Positions 6,601 through 7,930 of a DNA stretch of 7,930 nucleotides are shown here, in pieces. How positions within the stretch are numbered: position 1 is the first letter of the stretch; the number at the start of each line of letters is the position of its first letter. Under the pieces are notes generated by a model that was not told the DNA's origin, ran no database searches, and saw only the letters and a program-made list of their open reading frames with translations. Made by a program: the position numbers and the translations under genes. This stretch comes from 66-474 sp036278635 (GTDB lineage: Bacteria; Pseudomonadota; Gammaproteobacteria; Xanthomonadales; Rhodanobacteraceae), in assembly GCA_036278635.1 (NCBI GenBank), contig DASUKQ010000040.1:1-7930 (forward strand). The letters are read 5' to 3'.

Positions 6601-6831
6601 AAGGAGAGCCGGCGCATTCATGACGGCGAAGTCCTGACCGCCTGCCAGGCCGTATGCCCGACCAAGGCGATCCGCTTCGGCGACATTTCCGACAAGCAAT
6701 CCAATGTCGCGAAGGCCAAGGCCTCGCCGCGCAACTACGCGATGCTCAACGAACTCGGCACGCGCCCGCGCACGACGTATCTCGCGCGTCTTCGCAATCC
6801 CAACCCGGCGCTCGAGGACGAGCCGGCATGA
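3613..6831 (+). CDS. actB: Alternative complex III subunit B, molybdopterin-oxidoreductase-like/Fe-S fusion (ActB)
   Basis: A 1072-residue protein fusing a molybdopterin-oxidoreductase fold (about residues 55-780) to a four-cluster ferredoxin domain (about 835-1035). A Tat motif DRRGFLKLLGAS (63-74) begins after a roughly 60-residue leader and is followed by a hydrophobic run ending LAAC (Cys83), a lipobox-like end. Cluster cysteines are C845/848/851/855, C900/903/908/912, C932/938/942, C981/984 and C1011/1015. These total fifteen, matching three [4Fe-4S] plus one [3Fe-4S]; Thr935 occupies the missing-Cys position. In characterised ACIII this subunit carries no molybdenum cofactor and relays electrons from quinol to ActA. 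Residues about 559-650 are foreign-looking and repeat-derived (see repeat entry), while RPDPTIGDG and NNGWLQELPKPLTQL resume the family sequence. The ATG at 3613 lies inside actA; the ATG at 3622 (ATGA overlap) is an alternative. Neither has a clear ribosome site, suggesting translational coupling. Confidence 0.93.
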   Translation: MSSMKPTLPGTHAAFDPNAAREKLAATRGPVYWRSLEELADSEGFRRWLRQQNPRLGEALLMDRRGFLKLLGASLALAGLAACSHPPQTGIVPYVHKPIGQVDGLPRYFATVLTREGYAQGVLVADHQGRPTKAEGNPGHPASLGGTDIFAQAAILQLWDPDRSQSIRHRGVTSTWDEFVAAALATSARFDRSGGDGLHVLTGPVTSPTLAAQLDTLARRYPKSRWHVHRPGGGRNTHDGAQLAFGRPLSTRLHLDRARVIVALDADPLSDPAAGTRYGRDYATTRQPDQNHGAMSRLYAIEPTPSLTGLMADHRLPLAFPEVGGFTLQLARKIGVAVPAGAAPATGEQARWLEALGADLQAHRGASLILVGALQPAWLHALGHAMNAALGNVGKTIDFSAPVEALPAKDDGLAGLASAMHAGRVDTLLALEANPVYDAPADLDFTTALKRVPHLLHLGLYLDETGEVAEWHVPLAHPLEAWSDARAFDGTASIAQPLIAPLYDGKSVHEVLAAFTGDNLVEGHALVRRQWRSKLPDDKSWNAALQAGVVPNTALPAVATSRPRLAPQGGKAVIPAKAGLRRQDAGANIGEADGPKGAPQERRVTHFDLGNSNMDPGFRQGDEQKAGHSRSQVRSGKNETSTRRMAGVGGSTQRLELLLRPDPTIGDGHWANNGWLQELPKPLTQLTWDNAALISPALAAGRKLKNGDMVELRAGGRKLEVPVWIVPGQAARTITLHLGYGRRSAGHVGNGLGFDAYALQTSESPGWIGDVAIAATGRHYPFAGTQHHFNMEGRDLVREGTLAEYLQDPHFATAHDRYPSDPPSLYPDYPPGEYAWGMTIDLNACIGCKACTIACQAENNIPVVGKDQVRMGREMHWIRVDHYHVGGADNPRTVSQPVPCMMCEHAPCEVVCPVGATVHDSEGLNLQVYNRCVGTRFCSNNCPYKVRRFNFLQYADKTTPQLKAMRNPEVSVRRRGVMEKCTYCIQRIETAHIQADKESRRIHDGEVLTACQAVCPTKAIRFGDISDKQSNVAKAKASPRNYAMLNELGTRPRTTYLARLRNPNPALEDEPA
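5329..5478. repeat. In-frame repeat element (dRS3/REP-like inverted ends) inside actB
   Basis: The left end GTCATTCCGGCGAAAGCCGG (5329-5348) and the right end CCGGCTTTCGCCAGGGTGAC (5459-5478) are inverted copies matching at 17 of 20 positions. Each end is itself a small hairpin; the left one is CCGGC-GAAA-GCCGG. Between them lie further perfect palindromes: ATCGGC-GAA-GCCGAT (5377-5391), GCCC-GAA-GGGC (5393-5403) and an 8-bp stem with AGGA loop (5403-5422). The ends resemble the GTCATTCC(C/G)GCGAAAG repeats common as intergenic elements in many proteobacteria, including the dRS3-type repeats of Neisseria. Here the 150-bp unit (50 codons) is read through as part of ActB, giving protein text such as VIPAKAG and NMDPGFRQGDE. 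No target duplication is apparent. A partial extra end, GTCATTCGCGG, occurs at 5492-5502. Confidence 0.7.
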
Positions 6832-7930
6832 GCACGGTGATGCGCGAGGAACCGTTGCCGCCGGTGATCGCGCCGGGGGAAACGGCGCTTTCGGTCACCC
6901 GGAACGTCAGCGGCGTCGTGCTGGACCTGCCGGTCGGGCTGCGCTGGATGGGCAGCCTCGGGTTCGCGTTGATGCTGACCGGCATCTTCGCCGTCGGGAT
7001 CGGCTGGCTGCTCTACGCCGGCGTGGGCATCTGGGGCCTGAACATCCCCGTGGCATGGGCGTTCGCGATCACCAATTACGTGTGGTGGATTGCGATCGGC
7101 ATGGGCGGCACGTTCATTTCGGCGGTGATGTACGTGACCCGCCAGCATTGGCGCGCCTCGATCAATCGGCTGGCCGAATCGATGACGGTGTTCGCCGTCG
7201 CGGTCTCCGGGCTGTTCCCGATTTTCCATCTCGGACGGCCGTGGTTCTTCTACTGGCTGTTTCCGTATCCCGACGTCATGGACCTGTGGCCGCAGTGGCG
7301 CAGTTCGCTCGAATGGGATTTCTGGGCGATTCTCGCCTACCTGATCGTGTCGATCGCGTTCCTGTACGTCGGGATGCTGCCCGACCTCGCGACCCTGCGC
7401 GACCGCACCACCAAACGTGCGCGCGCGATCTTCTACGGTCTGCTCGCGCTCGGCTGGCGCGGCGAAGCGCAGCATTGGCGCCGCCTGCAGAGCGTGACCA
7501 TGATGTTGGCCGGGCTGTCGGTGCCGCTGGTGTTTTCGGTGCACAGCATGGTGGCCCTCGACTTCTCCGAAGGCCTCGTGCCCGGCTGGCATTCTACGAT
7601 CTTCCCGCCGTATTTCATCGCCGGTGCGCTGTTCTCCGGCTTTGCGATGGTGCTGGTGCTCGCGATCCCGATGCGCCGACTGTTCGGGCTGCAGGCCTAC
7701 CTGACGGACCGTCACATTTCCGTGATCGCGAAGTTGATGCTCGCCGCGGGCCTGTGGCTCGACTACAGCTATGCATCGGAGATTTTCACCGCGTTCTTCA
7801 GCATGGACCAGTTCGACGTGCGGATGGAGATGAACCGCTTCCTCGGTCCGTACGCGTGGCTGTTCTGGAGCACGATGGCGTTCAACGTGGTGCAGATCCA
7901 GTTGCTGTGGTTCAAGCGCATCCGTCGCAA
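6828..7930 (+). CDS. actC: Alternative complex III subunit C, NrfD/PsrC-like quinol-site membrane protein (ActC), 3'-truncated
   Basis: The frame opens with ATG at 6828, whose ATGA overlaps the actB stop; GAGGA (6814-6818) lies nine bases upstream. It stays open for 367 codons to the window end, so the C-terminus is missing, probably about 100 residues and two helices. A 40-residue cytoplasmic-type N-terminus precedes about eight membrane helices (near 42-66, 78-102, 118-142, 164-186, 224-246, 260-282, 298-320 and 342-365). Family blocks include NYVWWIAIGMGGTFIS (83-98), FHLGRPWFFYW (133-143), VHSMVALDF (238-246) and PGWHSTIFPPYF (252-263). By family knowledge ActC is one of two NrfD-like subunits of ACIII and forms the quinol-oxidising site at the periplasmic side next to the ActB Fe-S domain. 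His134, His239, Asp245 and His255 are candidate site residues, an inference from conservation. The actA-actB-actC order matches known ACIII operons. Confidence 0.92.
   Translation, partial: MSTVMREEPLPPVIAPGETALSVTRNVSGVVLDLPVGLRWMGSLGFALMLTGIFAVGIGWLLYAGVGIWGLNIPVAWAFAITNYVWWIAIGMGGTFISAVMYVTRQHWRASINRLAESMTVFAVAVSGLFPIFHLGRPWFFYWLFPYPDVMDLWPQWRSSLEWDFWAILAYLIVSIAFLYVGMLPDLATLRDRTTKRARAIFYGLLALGWRGEAQHWRRLQSVTMMLAGLSVPLVFSVHSMVALDFSEGLVPGWHSTIFPPYFIAGALFSGFAMVLVLAIPMRRLFGLQAYLTDRHISVIAKLMLAAGLWLDYSYASEIFTAFFSMDQFDVRMEMNRFLGPYAWLFWSTMAFNVVQIQLLWFKRIRR

Noticed and set aside
3616..6699. A minus-strand open frame of about 1027 codons opposite actB
   Set aside because: It mirrors the actB codon frame in high-GC DNA, where antisense stops are rare. 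Its product is rich in Arg, His and Val and shows no domain, while the + strand gives clear ActB motifs throughout.
6735..7715. A minus-strand open frame of about 326 codons opposite actC
   Set aside because: The product is a low-complexity Arg/His/Glu/Gln-rich chain typical of antisense reading of a membrane protein gene; the + strand encodes a convincing NrfD-like protein.

Overview
The window is high-GC, densely coded DNA. Every recognisable gene reads on the + strand. Codon style, a GTAG-headed REP-type palindrome, a dRS3-like GTCATTCC repeat and an alternative complex III operon together suggest a gammaproteobacterium near the Xanthomonadales/Rhodanobacteraceae. This placement is an inference, since no rRNA or other marker gene is present.

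Left part (1-2830), a redox/accessory gene group: the C-terminal third of a GMC-family FAD oxidoreductase (1-675, cut by the window edge); a 117-bp gap holding a post-stop hairpin and a REP-type palindrome; a small DoxX-family membrane protein (793-1311) overlapping a cupin-domain protein (1301-1729); a tandem-VOC (glyoxalase/dioxygenase fold) protein (1797-2729); and a doubtful 34-codon ORF with a CxxC motif that overlaps the VOC stop (2726-2830). Shared orientation and tight spacing suggest one or two co-transcribed units, but the sequence does not reveal their substrate.

Middle gap (2831-2977): a non-coding stretch with nested inverted repeats, a 9-bp direct repeat and a weak sigma70-like promoter. 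It most likely drives the operon that follows.

Right part (2978-7930), the start of an alternative complex III (ACIII, act) operon: actA (membrane-anchored pentaheme cytochrome c), actB (Tat-exported fusion of a molybdopterin-oxidoreductase-like domain with a four-cluster ferredoxin domain) and actC (NrfD/PsrC-like quinol-site membrane subunit, cut by the window end). Both junctions are overlapping (ATGA or longer), so translation is probably coupled. By family knowledge, ActC oxidises quinol and electrons pass through the ActB Fe-S clusters and ActA haems to a cytochrome c or a terminal oxidase. The remaining act genes (actD, actE, actF) would be expected beyond the right edge.

The most striking local oddity is inside actB. 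About 90 codons (roughly 5287-5562) between two conserved blocks are unlike ActB and consist largely of a repeat element with 20-bp near-perfect inverted ends and several internal hairpins, read through without a stop or frameshift. I did not find a clearly new biological system. The notable points are this in-frame repeat insertion, the upstream regulatory architecture, and an ACIII operon beside a GMC-DoxX-cupin-VOC cluster.
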